DNA from: a virus
Virus record (IMG/VR): IMGVR_UViG_3300033156_000272
Coordinates: 23,094 to 87,093 of that record
Reading direction: 5' to 3' (one strand)
Length of the DNA: 64,000 bases
Under the pieces are notes generated by a model. The model ran no database searches, was not told where the DNA came from, and worked only from the letters and a program-made list of their open reading frames with translations. The translations under genes were made by a program, and so were the position numbers. Within the stretch, counting starts at the first letter, position 1. Each line of letters opens with the position of its first letter. Shown one piece after another: positions 35,069 to 42,927 of the stretch.

Positions 35069-35206
35069 TTACTTCCTTTTTGCTTTATATATACACTTGA
35101 GTATGGGAAAATGATCTAAACATTCTTGTTTGTATAAGCAACTATCGCAGATGGTCGGAGTATTCTTTAGCATCTCTATTAGCTCACAGTTGGTTATCTC
35201 ACTCAT
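35069..35206 (-). CDS. 45-residue Cys-rich protein
   Basis: Starts MSEITNCELIEMLKN and has CDSCLYKQECLDHFPILKC, a four-cysteine cluster like those in small archaeal iron-sulfur or zinc proteins. Confidence 0.5.
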   Translation of the reverse strand: MSEITNCELIEMLKNTPTICDSCLYKQECLDHFPILKCIYKAKRK

Positions 35207-35564
35207 TGGGCTCATTCCACCAGACTATTTCGGTCCATCCAAATGGACCCCTTTCTTTATTTATTTCCATAAGATGTTGTACACAGACATTTGACCAAGA
35301 ACCTTCGCGCTCGAAAAATATCTCGCAGTAAGCTCTGGCAGTACATCCTTTAACATCGCACGTTGGCCATAATCGAAGGACGAACAATCGAAGGTGGTTA
35401 ATTAACCATTCTTTGAAGTCCCACCATCTCCAACGTACGTTCGTGTACCAAGGGATACTTATCTTGCTCCCCTCTGGGAATACCTCTTCCCACGAACACA
35501 TGCGTGAATGTGCTTTCGTTCTGTCCTGTGTTTGGATTGCTGCTTCAAGAGAATTGTACATCAT
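35199..35564 (-). CDS. Unknown Trp-rich protein with Cys/His site
   Basis: The 121-residue protein has a hydrophobic, Trp-rich centre (YTNVRWRWWDFKEWLINHLR) and CDVKGCTARAYCEIFF...CVQH, a likely metal site. Partial amphipathic helix could bind membrane. Confidence 0.55.
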   Translation of the reverse strand: MMYNSLEAAIQTQDRTKAHSRMCSWEEVFPEGSKISIPWYTNVRWRWWDFKEWLINHLRLFVLRLWPTCDVKGCTARAYCEIFFEREGSWSNVCVQHLMEINKERGPFGWTEIVWWNEPNE

Positions 35565-35831
35565 TCACCTTTTTACTGGGAATTTGTAGTCGCTTGTCTT
35601 TGGTGCGTATTTGAACAAGAACCAAGCGAGTTCGCGCCTTGCCCTTTTGTTCGATAGTCGCAGTCCCGTCATGACGAACTTGACTGCCCACTCTCGATAT
35701 TCATCTTCTTCTGCCATCGTCCACTCGAGCTTTGACCACTGTTCCTGCGCGTCCTCGGCATGTCTGTCAAAGTCTGGCCACTTCTCAAATAGCTTGTCGA
35801 GAAGGTTATCTACTACTTCTTCTATTTTCAT
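35565..35831 (-). CDS. Unknown helical protein (88 aa)
   Basis: Starts MKIEEVVDNLLDKLFEKWPD; helix-rich with many Trp and Glu. Contiguous with both neighbours. Confidence 0.56.
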   Translation of the reverse strand: MKIEEVVDNLLDKLFEKWPDFDRHAEDAQEQWSKLEWTMAEEDEYREWAVKFVMTGLRLSNKRARRELAWFLFKYAPKTSDYKFPVKR

Positions 35832-36106
35832 ATATCTTTCCTCCCCACGATTGAGAGCAATTTGTCGTATATTGTTATAGTATGTTCCAATGCTTCATCG
35901 ATCCTTTCTTGTGGGATCTCTTGAGCATCGATCTTCGCGGCTTCGTACTCGGCCGAATTACAACATCCGTCACAACCATGACTCCACCAAGCAGAGTCGT
36001 TAGTATGTTCTAGAGGCACTCTAACTGTATGGCCAACTCCGTGAATACATATCCATTCCAATCGCCCGTCACCACGCAATACAAAGTTATAGCTTCCTTC
36101 TTTCAT
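35828..36106 (-). CDS. Small protein with HGxGH and Cys cluster
   Basis: The 92-residue protein holds CIHGVGHTVRVPL and WWSHGCDGCC, then a C-terminal helix. The pattern recurs in small archaeal and phage proteins without known role. Probable metal binding. Confidence 0.57.
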   Translation of the reverse strand: MKEGSYNFVLRGDGRLEWICIHGVGHTVRVPLEHTNDSAWWSHGCDGCCNSAEYEAAKIDAQEIPQERIDEALEHTITIYDKLLSIVGRKDI

Positions 36107-36468
36107 TAGCCTTCCTCCAGCAGTTCTGGGTTATCATAGATGTTACCAATGATTTCTCCTTTGTGAAATTCGAGATGCATTTGGTCATCAAACATAGCCC
36201 AAAAGAAATGTTCTATATCTTTGATTACATACTGATAACCATTTTTGAATCGCACTACATCCCCTTCGTATATCTCCCTGACGTACTTATCCTTCTTGCT
36301 TGTGTATTGACCAACACTTTCAGGTACTACAATGGTGGTAGCCATCATCCGGTATGAAATATTATCCTTCGGATAATGTATCTTATGCTCATTATTACTA
36401 TAAAGATAATAGCCGTAGACCCAATCGCCGCCATCAATCTCTTTTCCTCTGAACTTTATCTCTCTCAT
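36106..36468 (-). CDS. YopX-family protein
   Basis: REIKFRGKEIDGGDWVYGYY, PESVGQYTSKKDK, REIYEGDVVRF and GNIYDNPELL are the standard YopX phrases in order. YopX proteins are common in phage genomes and of unknown function. Confidence 0.88.
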   Translation of the reverse strand: MREIKFRGKEIDGGDWVYGYYLYSNNEHKIHYPKDNISYRMMATTIVVPESVGQYTSKKDKYVREIYEGDVVRFKNGYQYVIKDIEHFFWAMFDDQMHLEFHKGEIIGNIYDNPELLEEG

Positions 36469-36689
36469 TCTATTTCACCTTCCCAGGCAGCCTCCTCTCC
36501 CCAAGCAGCCTCCTCTCTCCAAGACGCCTTTATCATTTCCATCATATCATCCCTGGTCAGTTCGCCCTCGATGATATGGCCTGTGCCGTTACACTCTTCG
36601 CACATCTGTTTATGAGGGAAAATCGCCACTGCTGCTACGTCGTAAATTATTCCCTTTCCGCTACATTTCTTACAGTGAGTTACTTTCAT
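36465..36689 (-). CDS. DnaJ-type zinc finger protein
   Basis: Two CxxCxGxG-type knuckles (CKKCSGKG and CEECNGTG) form a DnaJ-like central zinc finger; the C-terminus holds an 18-bp-encoded repeat EEAAWG. There is no J domain. Confidence 0.68.
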   Translation of the reverse strand: MKVTHCKKCSGKGIIYDVAAVAIFPHKQMCEECNGTGHIIEGELTRDDMMEMIKASWREEAAWGEEAAWEGEIE

Positions 36690-36937
36690 TTCATCGTCTC
36701 CAACTCGACCATAAAGATACGCCTTATCTCATCCCCTGTTATTCTTCGCCACCGTTTATTGAGCGGGGGAAAATGTAGATAATCTCCTTCATCACTTTTT
36801 AGCGCCGTAGATGCATAAAATTCTGCGCTATTGGTACTACAATCTAATATTCTCTTGTATACCATATTCCTCCATCTGAAATAACCTACTTGTATGATCT
36901 GCCCCTGATTCGCTACTGGTTCGATAAAATGTAACAT
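36686..36937 (-). CDS. Unknown protein (83 aa)
   Basis: Beta-rich N-terminal half and basic LNKRWRRITGDEIRR near the end. Overlaps the DnaJ-finger gene by four bases. Confidence 0.55.
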   Translation of the reverse strand: MLHFIEPVANQGQIIQVGYFRWRNMVYKRILDCSTNSAEFYASTALKSDEGDYLHFPPLNKRWRRITGDEIRRIFMVELETMK

Positions 36938-37294
36938 TCACTCACCCCCCATCGTTTTCATAGCAACGACCTTCCAAAAAGCAAAGGGCATATCAGTCTT
37001 GTTCAGTTTCGCACAGTAGTCTTGCGCTAACGTTTTTGTGGGGAATGTCTCTCGATACATTCCTCGTGAGCTGTGTTTTAGGCCGTAGACCATCTCTGGT
37101 GCACCATGTGGCGGGGTAGCCGCCGAATCTCCGGTCATACATGGATTTTGTTTGTAATGTTTCACTTGTAGGATACTCGTAAGAGAAACTAGAGATTTCC
37201 CGTCTAGTAAAATCTCTATCCCATTATCTCTTCGGTACACACCGAATATTCCTAGTTCTGTTTTTATCAGTCTGCCACTATATAGCTCATTCAT
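36938..37294 (-). CDS. Unknown protein (118 aa)
   Basis: Starts MNELYSGRLIKTELGIFGVY. Mixed alpha/beta, with no clear motif; ends one base before the next gene. Confidence 0.55.
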   Translation of the reverse strand: MNELYSGRLIKTELGIFGVYRRDNGIEILLDGKSLVSLTSILQVKHYKQNPCMTGDSAATPPHGAPEMVYGLKHSSRGMYRETFPTKTLAQDYCAKLNKTDMPFAFWKVVAMKTMGGE

Positions 37295-37298
37295 CTAA

Positions 37299-37445
37299 TC
37301 ACCTTCTTTCCATCTCGTCTATATAATCCCCCTCTGCACAGTTAAGACACAGCCATACTACCTTCCCATCTTTCCTGTAGTAGGCCCAGTCGCTTGTGTC
37401 CACATCTTCTTCGGCTATTTCTCTACCACATCTGCATTTTATCAT
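37299..37445 (-). CDS. 48-residue zinc-ribbon protein
   Basis: MIKCRCGREIAEEDV, then CLNC: two Cys pairs separated by about 30 residues. Starts by ATGA overlap with the upstream gene. Confidence 0.52.
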   Translation of the reverse strand: MIKCRCGREIAEEDVDTSDWAYYRKDGKVVWLCLNCAEGDYIDEMERR

Positions 37446-37597
37446 TCCACATCCTCCAAATCCTGGATCTCTCTCACCCTGTGCTCAGCCATCTCGGAAC
37501 CCATACTCAATACGTGGTCCAAATATGAATCCACCATGATAGGCAACCCAAAGAAAAGCTCTGTCTTGTAACCGCACATACATACTATTCGTTTCAT
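37442..37597 (-). CDS. 51-residue protein with N-terminal CxC
   Basis: Starts MKRIVCMCGYKTELFFGLPI, then a long acidic helix. GAGGTGAGT lies upstream. Confidence 0.5.
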   Translation of the reverse strand: MKRIVCMCGYKTELFFGLPIMVDSYLDHVLSMGSEMAEHRVREIQDLEDVE

Positions 37598-37606
37598 TCA
37601 CTCACC

Positions 37607-37750
37607 TCATTCTTCCAACGGCGGAGGAGTTGTATCACACACCCCACTCAACCTATCTGGACATTCCTTCGCACAATACCGCCTCGACACCCTCCAACTC
37701 CTATCCTTCTTACATGCCACAGTCGCAGTATCATATGGCCATTTAGTCAT
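37607..37750 (-). CDS. 47-residue Cys protein
   Basis: Starts MTKWPYDTATVACKKDRSWR and has CAKECPDRLSGVC, a three-to-four Cys cluster. GGGAGGTGAG precedes the ATG. Confidence 0.52.
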   Translation of the reverse strand: MTKWPYDTATVACKKDRSWRVSRRYCAKECPDRLSGVCDTTPPPLEE

Positions 37751-37914
37751 ACGTGCTCACCTCCCCCAGTCGGATACTTCCTCACCTTCTCCTCGGAGTT
37801 CATATCACCTATGCGAATTAATGGTGTTCCAATAGCTCGATGATAAGTAACACAATCTAAACACAAATCTTTGGGCGGGGGAAAGGAGGGGTCAAAGCTA
37901 CAACATTCACTCAT
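37747..37914 (-). CDS. 55-residue Cys protein
   Basis: Starts MSECCSFDPSFPPPKDLCLD and has CC and CLDC pairs, followed by a basic tail. GAGGTGA upstream and ATGA coupling downstream. Confidence 0.5.
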   Translation of the reverse strand: MSECCSFDPSFPPPKDLCLDCVTYHRAIGTPLIRIGDMNSEEKVRKYPTGGGEHV

Positions 37915-38097
37915 TCACCTCACCTCCCAAAGATGTTCAGGATCGTAGACAAAAGTCATTGACGCGTTATCATCTATTTTGTAGTCTCTTTCATCCCGGT
38001 TCCCTTCATTATGCTTGACAAGCCATCCGGTAGGAAGCCTAGCACGCTGAGTACAATACCTTTCCTGCTCTTCCACTAATTCCCATTCTAACTTCAT
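37915..38097 (-). CDS. Unknown 60-residue protein
   Basis: Starts MKLEWELVEEQERYCTQRAR. Beta/alpha mixture; position in a dense operon supports expression. Confidence 0.5.
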   Translation of the reverse strand: MKLEWELVEEQERYCTQRARLPTGWLVKHNEGNRDERDYKIDDNASMTFVYDPEHLWEVR

Positions 38098-38412
38098 TCA
38101 CATCATCTCCTTTTTCCAATCTACCTGCCTACCACAACCAGGACAGAAGTGGGTATCTTCTGTTATGGCTTTGCAGTGGCAATTTGAACATTCATACCAA
38201 TTACACCACACATCTGTTTTGTATGCAAGAGTTGGATAGCACATATTTTCTTCGTCTTCAGTGCACAGTATGTTGTCCTTTAGATGCTGAGCAGGGCTCC
38301 CTTTCTCTATCTTTTCGATGTGAACTATCACCAGGTCATTAGGTTGTAGGTTTAATGATTCTTTCTTTTTCGATAACCAGTTGTCGAGTAATTTCACTTT
38401 TCTTATTTCCAT
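38098..38412 (-). CDS. Zinc-ribbon protein (104 aa)
   Basis: A C-terminal CSNC-x11-CPGCGRQ ribbon follows an N-terminal domain with an LVIVHIEKI strand. Possibly nucleic-acid binding. Confidence 0.6.
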   Translation of the reverse strand: MEIRKVKLLDNWLSKKKESLNLQPNDLVIVHIEKIEKGSPAQHLKDNILCTEDEENMCYPTLAYKTDVWCNWYECSNCHCKAITEDTHFCPGCGRQVDWKKEMM

Positions 38413-38416
38413 TTAC

Positions 38417-38503
38417 TTATTCCTCCGCGTTTCCTTTCCATGTATATTCGCCCTCATCTCCGAAAGCATGTTCACCATCACAATCTCTATTTCCATCACT
38501 CAT
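38417..38503 (-). CDS. 28-residue acidic micro-protein
   Basis: Starts MSDGNRDCDGEHAFGDEGEY behind AGGAGGAATG. Very short, so uncertain. Confidence 0.35.
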   Translation of the reverse strand: MSDGNRDCDGEHAFGDEGEYTWKGNAEE

Positions 38504-38714
38504 TCCTCCTGAGCTTTCCATATGCATTGTTTAAGAGATGATCGTGATACTTCTCTGGGATGTATATCCACCCGCCACTAGAATGTTCGAGTTGGCATAG
38601 CTTGCAGAATTGGCATTGTCTCAATTCTTCTATTGTTTGCCCGAAGTGATTTATTGCATATAGCCAAGTGTGAATCTTGAATATATGACAGAGAAACTTT
38701 CGAAACATATACAC
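38496..38714 (-). CDS. DUF1660-like small zinc protein
   Basis: Has FKIHTWLY near the start and QCQFCKLCQLEHSSGGW in the middle, the H.W...C..C...Q pattern also seen at 16826-17059. Confidence 0.6.
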   Translation of the reverse strand: MYMFRKFLCHIFKIHTWLYAINHFGQTIEELRQCQFCKLCQLEHSSGGWIYIPEKYHDHLLNNAYGKLRRNE

Positions 38715-38894
38715 TTACCCTATGAACATTTTTATCATTATTATACCGCCGACAATTGTGAAATTGAGTCCGCCGAATAATAAACAGCCACCTACAAAGT
38801 CATCATGATTGCCATGAATGGACCCGAATAACATTCCACCAAAAAAGGTCGCTGAAATCGTGGACCAAACCAGTAGAAATACTTGTTCTATCAT
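38715..38894 (-). CDS. 59-residue membrane protein
   Basis: Starts MIEQVFLLVWSTISATFFGG; two hydrophobic spans rich in Gly and Phe with a short charged turn (HGNHDD). GAGGTGAT precedes the ATG. Holin-like size, role unproven. Confidence 0.55.
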   Translation of the reverse strand: MIEQVFLLVWSTISATFFGGMLFGSIHGNHDDFVGGCLLFGGLNFTIVGGIIMIKMFIG

Positions 38895-38908
38895 TATATC
38901 ACCTCATA

Positions 38909-39148
38909 TTAATATGTGTAAGAGCCACCTACCGATGCGCGCGTTTCTCTAGACTTCTTAACTGCAAGTTCGAAGTTATCTTTTAACACCTTCTGACATT
39001 GGTTTTTAAGTTCCGTTGTTGACCTGTCGTGAGACTTGGCTTCTATGCTCACTGTTACTTCATGCGTAGCTATAGTTGCCTTGAACTCGTTGAATTGCTC
39101 TTCCTTCTTCTCGTCCTTCTTCTCTTCGCATCCACAATCATCGGTCAT
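38909..39148 (-). CDS. Small charged protein (79 aa)
   Basis: ATG 39148 follows AAAGGAGGA. Begins MTDDCGCEEKKDEKKEEQ; the remainder is a beta/alpha unit (ATHEVTVSIEAKSHDRST). Confidence 0.56.
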   Translation of the reverse strand: MTDDCGCEEKKDEKKEEQFNEFKATIATHEVTVSIEAKSHDRSTTELKNQCQKVLKDNFELAVKKSRETRASVGGSYTY

Positions 39149-39345
39149 CAGGAATCCTCCTTTCCATATCGTTTGTTCCACTCGGCATAAGAAATTTGTA
39201 CCTCCTTAAACACCACGTCATCTATTTTTATGCCGAAACTAACAGTCTCGTTTGGTTGTGTAACAATATGATTACGTCTATTGCCATTAAAGAAATAAAC
39301 CTTCTTCCCGTCGGGGAATTTGTAGTAGTACATTGTGTTCAACAT
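39148..39345 (-). CDS. Unknown 65-residue protein
   Basis: Starts MLNTMYYYKFPDGKKVYFFN; strand-rich small domain. ATG-stop overlap with the next gene. Confidence 0.53.
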   Translation of the reverse strand: MLNTMYYYKFPDGKKVYFFNGNRRNHIVTQPNETVSFGIKIDDVVFKEVQISYAEWNKRYGKEDS

Positions 39346-39352
39346 ATCACGC

Positions 39353-39619
39353 TCACTTATTCAACCCGGGAAACTTCTCTTCGGCAGACATCTTGTCTTT
39401 GAGCTTCCGGACTTCAGTCTCTCCTCTGTCCATAGTCCTCTTCATGGTATTGGGTTTCACTAGCTTCAAGAACAACCTCCCTCTCTTGAATCTGGTTATC
39501 TTGAAACTTAATCCCTTAACCTCAACTATCTCGCCCTCGTGAAAAGGTTTGCTATATCTCGCTCTATTGCTCTCTGGTATCTCGTCGTAAGGTACTACTT
39601 CTCCGGTGTCTTCATTCAT
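39353..39619 (-). CDS. Unknown protein with SH3-like pattern (88 aa)
   Basis: FHEGEIVEVKGLSFKITRFK and RGRLFLKLVKP look like a small beta-barrel, with a basic C-terminal helix. Similar small proteins occur in many phages. Confidence 0.56.
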   Translation of the reverse strand: MNEDTGEVVPYDEIPESNRARYSKPFHEGEIVEVKGLSFKITRFKRGRLFLKLVKPNTMKRTMDRGETEVRKLKDKMSAEEKFPGLNK

Positions 39620-39749
39620 CTATATCACCACCATTTCTGCACTTTGGGCATCTGCATATATCTGTACACTGGTCGGGATCATCCTCTGTAACTTCTAGTC
39701 CTTCATTTCTGCAAAAGAAATGCAACCCACAGTTTTTACAAATTGCCAT
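39612..39749 (-). CDS. 45-residue zinc-ribbon protein
   Basis: Starts MAICKNCGLHFFCRNEGLEV and ends CRCPKCRNGGDIDE: a complete rubredoxin-like two-knuckle ribbon. Confidence 0.55.
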   Translation of the reverse strand: MAICKNCGLHFFCRNEGLEVTEDDPDQCTDICRCPKCRNGGDIDE

Positions 39750-39755
39750 ATCTAC

Positions 39756-40214
39756 TCACATCTCCACAATCATATGGCCCGTGCCATTACACTTCTTGCA
39801 CTTCAGCCAAACAGTTCTGCGAGGTATTGTATTATATTCTAACTGGTCGACTATCTCGCCTCTTCCACCACACTCATCACAATGCGTGAATGTTGCAATG
39901 TTGTTATAGTTTATTCGTTCGTCGGCCATTGATTTTGTTAAACAATCTTCTGTGGGTTGCGGGTCTGGGAATCCTATCACTCTTCTATTTGGAGGGGAAA
40001 GAGGGATTTCTCCCTCGGGTTTTGGTTCTTGCGGCATTACGTCAGAGATTAAGTGACCTATCCCACTGGAATCGTCTTCCAATAGAAATTTCACTGCCTC
40101 TATTCCGTTTTTACATCCGCCTTTTACTATGCGTGTATTTGCGAACATGGCATAGTAATGTTCTCCATCTTGGTCCATTCCTACTATTATGTTTACTTCA
40201 TTCATTGTACTCAT
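39756..40214 (-). CDS. Protein with C-terminal DnaJ-type zinc finger (152 aa)
   Basis: The N-terminal 60 residues form a small alpha/beta domain (MDQDGEHYYAMFANTRIVKG). After a Pro-rich linker, CDECGGRG and CKKCNGTG form a DnaJ-like finger, the second such finger in this region. Confidence 0.62.
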   Translation of the reverse strand: MSTMNEVNIIVGMDQDGEHYYAMFANTRIVKGGCKNGIEAVKFLLEDDSSGIGHLISDVMPQEPKPEGEIPLSPPNRRVIGFPDPQPTEDCLTKSMADERINYNNIATFTHCDECGGRGEIVDQLEYNTIPRRTVWLKCKKCNGTGHMIVEM

Positions 40215-40405
40215 CCCCTTAGTATGCTGCGTAGTTCATTTTGGATGTATGAAAGGTCTTCATGATAGTTGTCTAACAGCTCCAACTTATCTTCATCGGC
40301 AGCTGTCTTATTCCAGTGAAGACCGAGATCTGTGACACTCGCCAGACAATTACTCACTATGATCTCTAGTCGCAACAATCTGTTCAACATTATTTTCTTC
40401 CGCAT
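40211..40405 (-). CDS. Helical protein (64 aa)
   Basis: Starts MRKKIMLNRLLRLEIIVSNC; almost entirely helical and probably coiled coil. Confidence 0.52.
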   Translation of the reverse strand: MRKKIMLNRLLRLEIIVSNCLASVTDLGLHWNKTAADEDKLELLDNYHEDLSYIQNELRSILRG

Positions 40406-40920
40406 CTGATCCGCTCCATCTCTTTGTTGTGTTCTTCATCACATTTGTCACAGCGACACTGTACATATCCATCCGAGCGAATAGTACCGGGCTTCCCGCA
40501 AGTTTCACATGTTCTGCGCGATATTGAAGTTGCGAAATCTATTGCTCCGTAAAAGTAGGTAGATCCATCTTTGCGCCAATTAGTTATCTTTTCCCACTGT
40601 TCATCGGTAAGAGGCTTTTCGTTAAACGATTCACACTCCTCTCTAGAATAGTTATACATCACAGTGTATACACGCAACTCGCCCCACTTCTCCTTAATTT
40701 GAGAGAATTCTACTCTCGGGTAGTGCCTCCAGTTTCTCTTCATATTGAAGTCGATGAAACGGCATAACGTTTCGAGTAAGTCATACCACCCGTCATCACA
40801 CCCGAGGCCGAAGGCCATCGGACATATCATCTCACCTTTCTTCGGTACGTATGTTGCTTGTACAAACAACTCTGGGTATGATTTATATAGCTTATCTTGT
40901 AGTTCTGCTCTCATTTGCAT
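40390..40920 (-). CDS. Conserved phage protein with zinc site (176 aa)
   Basis: The order RAELQDKLYKSYPELF, GCDDGWYDLLETLCRFID, QIKEKWGELRVYT, GAIDFATSISRRTCETCG and YVQCRCDKCDEEH matches a widespread phage protein family of unknown function. Two Cys pairs probably bind zinc. Confidence 0.75.
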   Translation of the reverse strand: MQMRAELQDKLYKSYPELFVQATYVPKKGEMICPMAFGLGCDDGWYDLLETLCRFIDFNMKRNWRHYPRVEFSQIKEKWGELRVYTVMYNYSREECESFNEKPLTDEQWEKITNWRKDGSTYFYGAIDFATSISRRTCETCGKPGTIRSDGYVQCRCDKCDEEHNKEMERIRCGRK

Positions 40921-41003
40921 TCCTCCTTATCTGCTAGTTCTTTATTCGGCGTAAATACATTCACACCAATATGAACTCTAAGTTTTTGGCAGTTAGTTAG
41001 CAC
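40911..41003 (-). CDS. 30-residue micro-protein, GTG start
   Basis: Starts MLTNCQKLRVHIGVNVFTPN six bases after GGGGGAG. Ends by overlapping the next start. Low confidence because of size. Confidence 0.35.
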   Translation of the reverse strand: MLTNCQKLRVHIGVNVFTPNKELADKEECK

Positions 41004-41006
41004 TGG

Positions 41007-41240
41007 TTACTCCCCCCATTCAGTTCCAGGAGGTGCACCAACAGGATTCTCTATATTCAGCTTACTCACCTTCTTAGTTAAGATGTCGATGTGCATTTGC
41101 ATGTATGATATGGTAGCACATAAAGCGTAATTGTCACAATTTGTACACCCTTCAAATTCGCAGAAAGCCCTAGGATCGGGTCCCAAGTGGTCTTTCAGGC
41201 TAGTGTTGCACTTAGAATAGGGTATTTTGGTTTTCGTCAT
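41007..41240 (-). CDS. Cys-rich protein (77 aa)
   Basis: ATG 41240 follows GAGGAGGGAG; the longer ORF to 41537 is a shadow of the overlapping gene. CEFEGCTNCDNYALCATISY is a clustered Cys motif like those of small iron-sulfur proteins. Confidence 0.58.
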   Translation of the reverse strand: MTKTKIPYSKCNTSLKDHLGPDPRAFCEFEGCTNCDNYALCATISYMQMHIDILTKKVSKLNIENPVGAPPGTEWGE

Positions 41241-41640
41241 ACACTCTCCCTCCTCGCTTCTTTCTAATGGCCCCACTGGTCCCTTTACTATTCGATGAAG
41301 ATTCCTCTTCCCCGTTAGTACGTTTTCTGTCTTCATCAGAATCGGATTCCTCGAGTCCGGAACTCCCGCTTTCTTGTGCATCTTTACTAGTGGGTTCGGG
41401 GTCGTCGCTTTGGGGTTTATAGTTATCCCTCCGTAATTCCCTGGCGGAAGATCTCCTTGCTCTTTCCTTCTCGTAGTCTTCCTTATTGAATCTGCAGTAT
41501 TCATCTTCATCACCATTGTAGTATCTACATTCTCCATTCTCGTATAGGTGTGCTATCTTACATATAATCGCCGAGTTCTGTGAACAATGGTATATGGGAC
41601 ATAAGTATGGTGTTGATCTCTGTTGAGAATCCTTTTCCAT
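41212..41640 (-). CDS. Protein with N-terminal Cys cluster and acidic/Ser-rich tail (142 aa)
   Basis: ATG 41640 follows AAAGGAGGA. Residues 13-50 hold CPIYHCSQNSAIICKI and CRYY...CRFN; the remainder is disordered, charged and Ser-rich. Function unknown. Confidence 0.56.
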   Translation of the reverse strand: MEKDSQQRSTPYLCPIYHCSQNSAIICKIAHLYENGECRYYNGDEDEYCRFNKEDYEKERARRSSARELRRDNYKPQSDDPEPTSKDAQESGSSGLEESDSDEDRKRTNGEEESSSNSKGTSGAIRKKRGGRVYDENQNTLF

Positions 41641-42106
41641 ATTGTTTCCTCCTTTCCTCTTCCATCTTGTCAAAGAAAAACTTGGCGGTCTTTCTGTCTA
41701 AGCTCCTTTCGTTCCAGATAGCCCATCGAACACATGCATCATCGAATGATTTTGCACTGTCTTCTATTGATTGATTGGGTAACCATATTGCAGATACTGG
41801 ACAATTTTCAACATGTGCCTTGAGCTTGTGGAGTACTTTCTCCTTTGCACCAAGCTCTACAAAACTACCTATAATTTCTTTTTCTATGTCAACTTCCTTT
41901 ATATTAAAATCAAAGGTTCCCGTCTTTGTAACTCCCTCTGCGTCTTTTACAAATACCGCAAATATCTCACCATTGACTCCATCCCAGGTGAATTGCGGTC
42001 TGCGAAAGTTAAACCTAAATCCGTGCTTTAAGAATAGTCTTTTTAGGGCCACTTTGTTGTTATGATATGCCTGGCCATCAAGTATAAACGTTCTCATTCT
42101 ACTCAT
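41558..42106 (-). CDS. Unknown protein (182 aa)
   Basis: Starts MSRMRTFILDGQAYHNNKVA; alpha/beta with a helical C-terminal half (KTAKFFFDKMEEERRKQYG). Overlaps the following gene by 83 bases, so one of the two ends may be misjudged. Confidence 0.57.
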   Translation of the reverse strand: MSRMRTFILDGQAYHNNKVALKRLFLKHGFRFNFRRPQFTWDGVNGEIFAVFVKDAEGVTKTGTFDFNIKEVDIEKEIIGSFVELGAKEKVLHKLKAHVENCPVSAIWLPNQSIEDSAKSFDDACVRWAIWNERSLDRKTAKFFFDKMEEERRKQYGKGFSTEINTILMSHIPLFTELGDYM

Positions 42107-42414
42107 AGATAGTATTCCCCATCTGGTTCTGGTATTGGAATTGGCGATATGCCAACGTGCTTCATCTCAACTTGCTCTACTGTGGATTCCTGCTCCTTCT
42201 TGAAGAGCGACTTTCCACATACCTCACTTACCAGTATGAACGCGAGGCCAGCTGCTTCCTTCCTATCTGACTGCATCATTATTATATCGACAGAACTTCT
42301 TCTGTAGATGCAACGAAGAGTTGGGTATCTGTCTTCCAATACTCGTCCCATTGTAGAGATTTCTGCTGGTCGTGCTTTTATAGTCAAGCAAGGCATATGG
42401 ATATGTATTTTCAT
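42103..42414 (-). CDS. Unknown protein (103 aa), probably leaderless mRNA
   Basis: Starts MKIHIHMPCLTIKARPAEIS. There is no SD, and a strong TATA box lies about 30 bases upstream, so the transcript probably begins at or next to the ATG. It is the first gene of its operon. Confidence 0.58.
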   Translation of the reverse strand: MKIHIHMPCLTIKARPAEISTMGRVLEDRYPTLRCIYRRSSVDIIMMQSDRKEAAGLAFILVSEVCGKSLFKKEQESTVEQVEMKHVGISPIPIPEPDGEYYL

Positions 42415-42440
42415 ATTTCATATAGTATATCGCTGTCGTC

Positions 42441-42467
42441 GTATATAAATGCGTTGTAATTACAACG
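42441..42467 (-). promoter_or_regulatory. TATA promoter with 16-bp palindromic operator
   Basis: CGTTGTAATTACAACG (42452-42467) is a perfect palindrome; on the minus strand the inner TTGTAATTACAA is followed after four bases by TTTATATAC. The same arrangement and spacing occurs at 62,588-62,611. Confidence 0.75.
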
Positions 42468-42469
42468 AC

Positions 42470-42577
42470 CTACTCGTCATCAGACAGATTGGTACTCTCG
42501 CAGATTGGACAGTACATGTTGGGAGGATGGCCAAAGTCAGTGTGGCTGGTGTATCCGCAGTTGTTACATTCTATCAT
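42470..42577 (-). CDS. 35-residue zinc-ribbon protein
   Basis: Starts MIECNNCGYTSHTDFGHPPN and has a second CPIC pair; a complete rubredoxin-like ribbon that ends two bases before the palindrome. Confidence 0.52.
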   Translation of the reverse strand: MIECNNCGYTSHTDFGHPPNMYCPICESTNLSDDE

Positions 42578-42876
42578 TGTATCACGTCTCTCCATGCTTT
42601 TGAGTCCCCGGTTTGACAAGACTTAATCCCTTTATCAATTTCCGCCTTCTCTTCGGGAGTGAGGTTTATGGTGTCTGTCTCTTCAATATAGTGAGGCATC
42701 TTCCTGAATGCAGTATTCGAGAAGCCAGAGAGCTTGCGGACAGCTCTAGAGAAAGCCATTTCAGTTCCAACAATAGTATCGAATGTATCGCTCTCGTTAC
42801 ATATTGATATTCCCTCTGCCTTGTATCCATCGTATGTATATACGATAACCTTGATCCATCGTCTTTCCGGCAACAT
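42574..42876 (-). CDS. Unknown protein (100 aa)
   Basis: ATG 42876 follows GGTGAGAAT. VIVYTYDGYKAEGISICNES with FDTIVGTEMAFSRAVRKLSG resembles small phage proteins of unknown role. Confidence 0.58.
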   Translation of the reverse strand: MLPERRWIKVIVYTYDGYKAEGISICNESDTFDTIVGTEMAFSRAVRKLSGFSNTAFRKMPHYIEETDTINLTPEEKAEIDKGIKSCQTGDSKAWRDVIQ

Positions 42877-42927
42877 TATTCTCACCACACGATATATCGT
42901 TAGTGGTAAAGCTCTTTCCGTGGTAGT

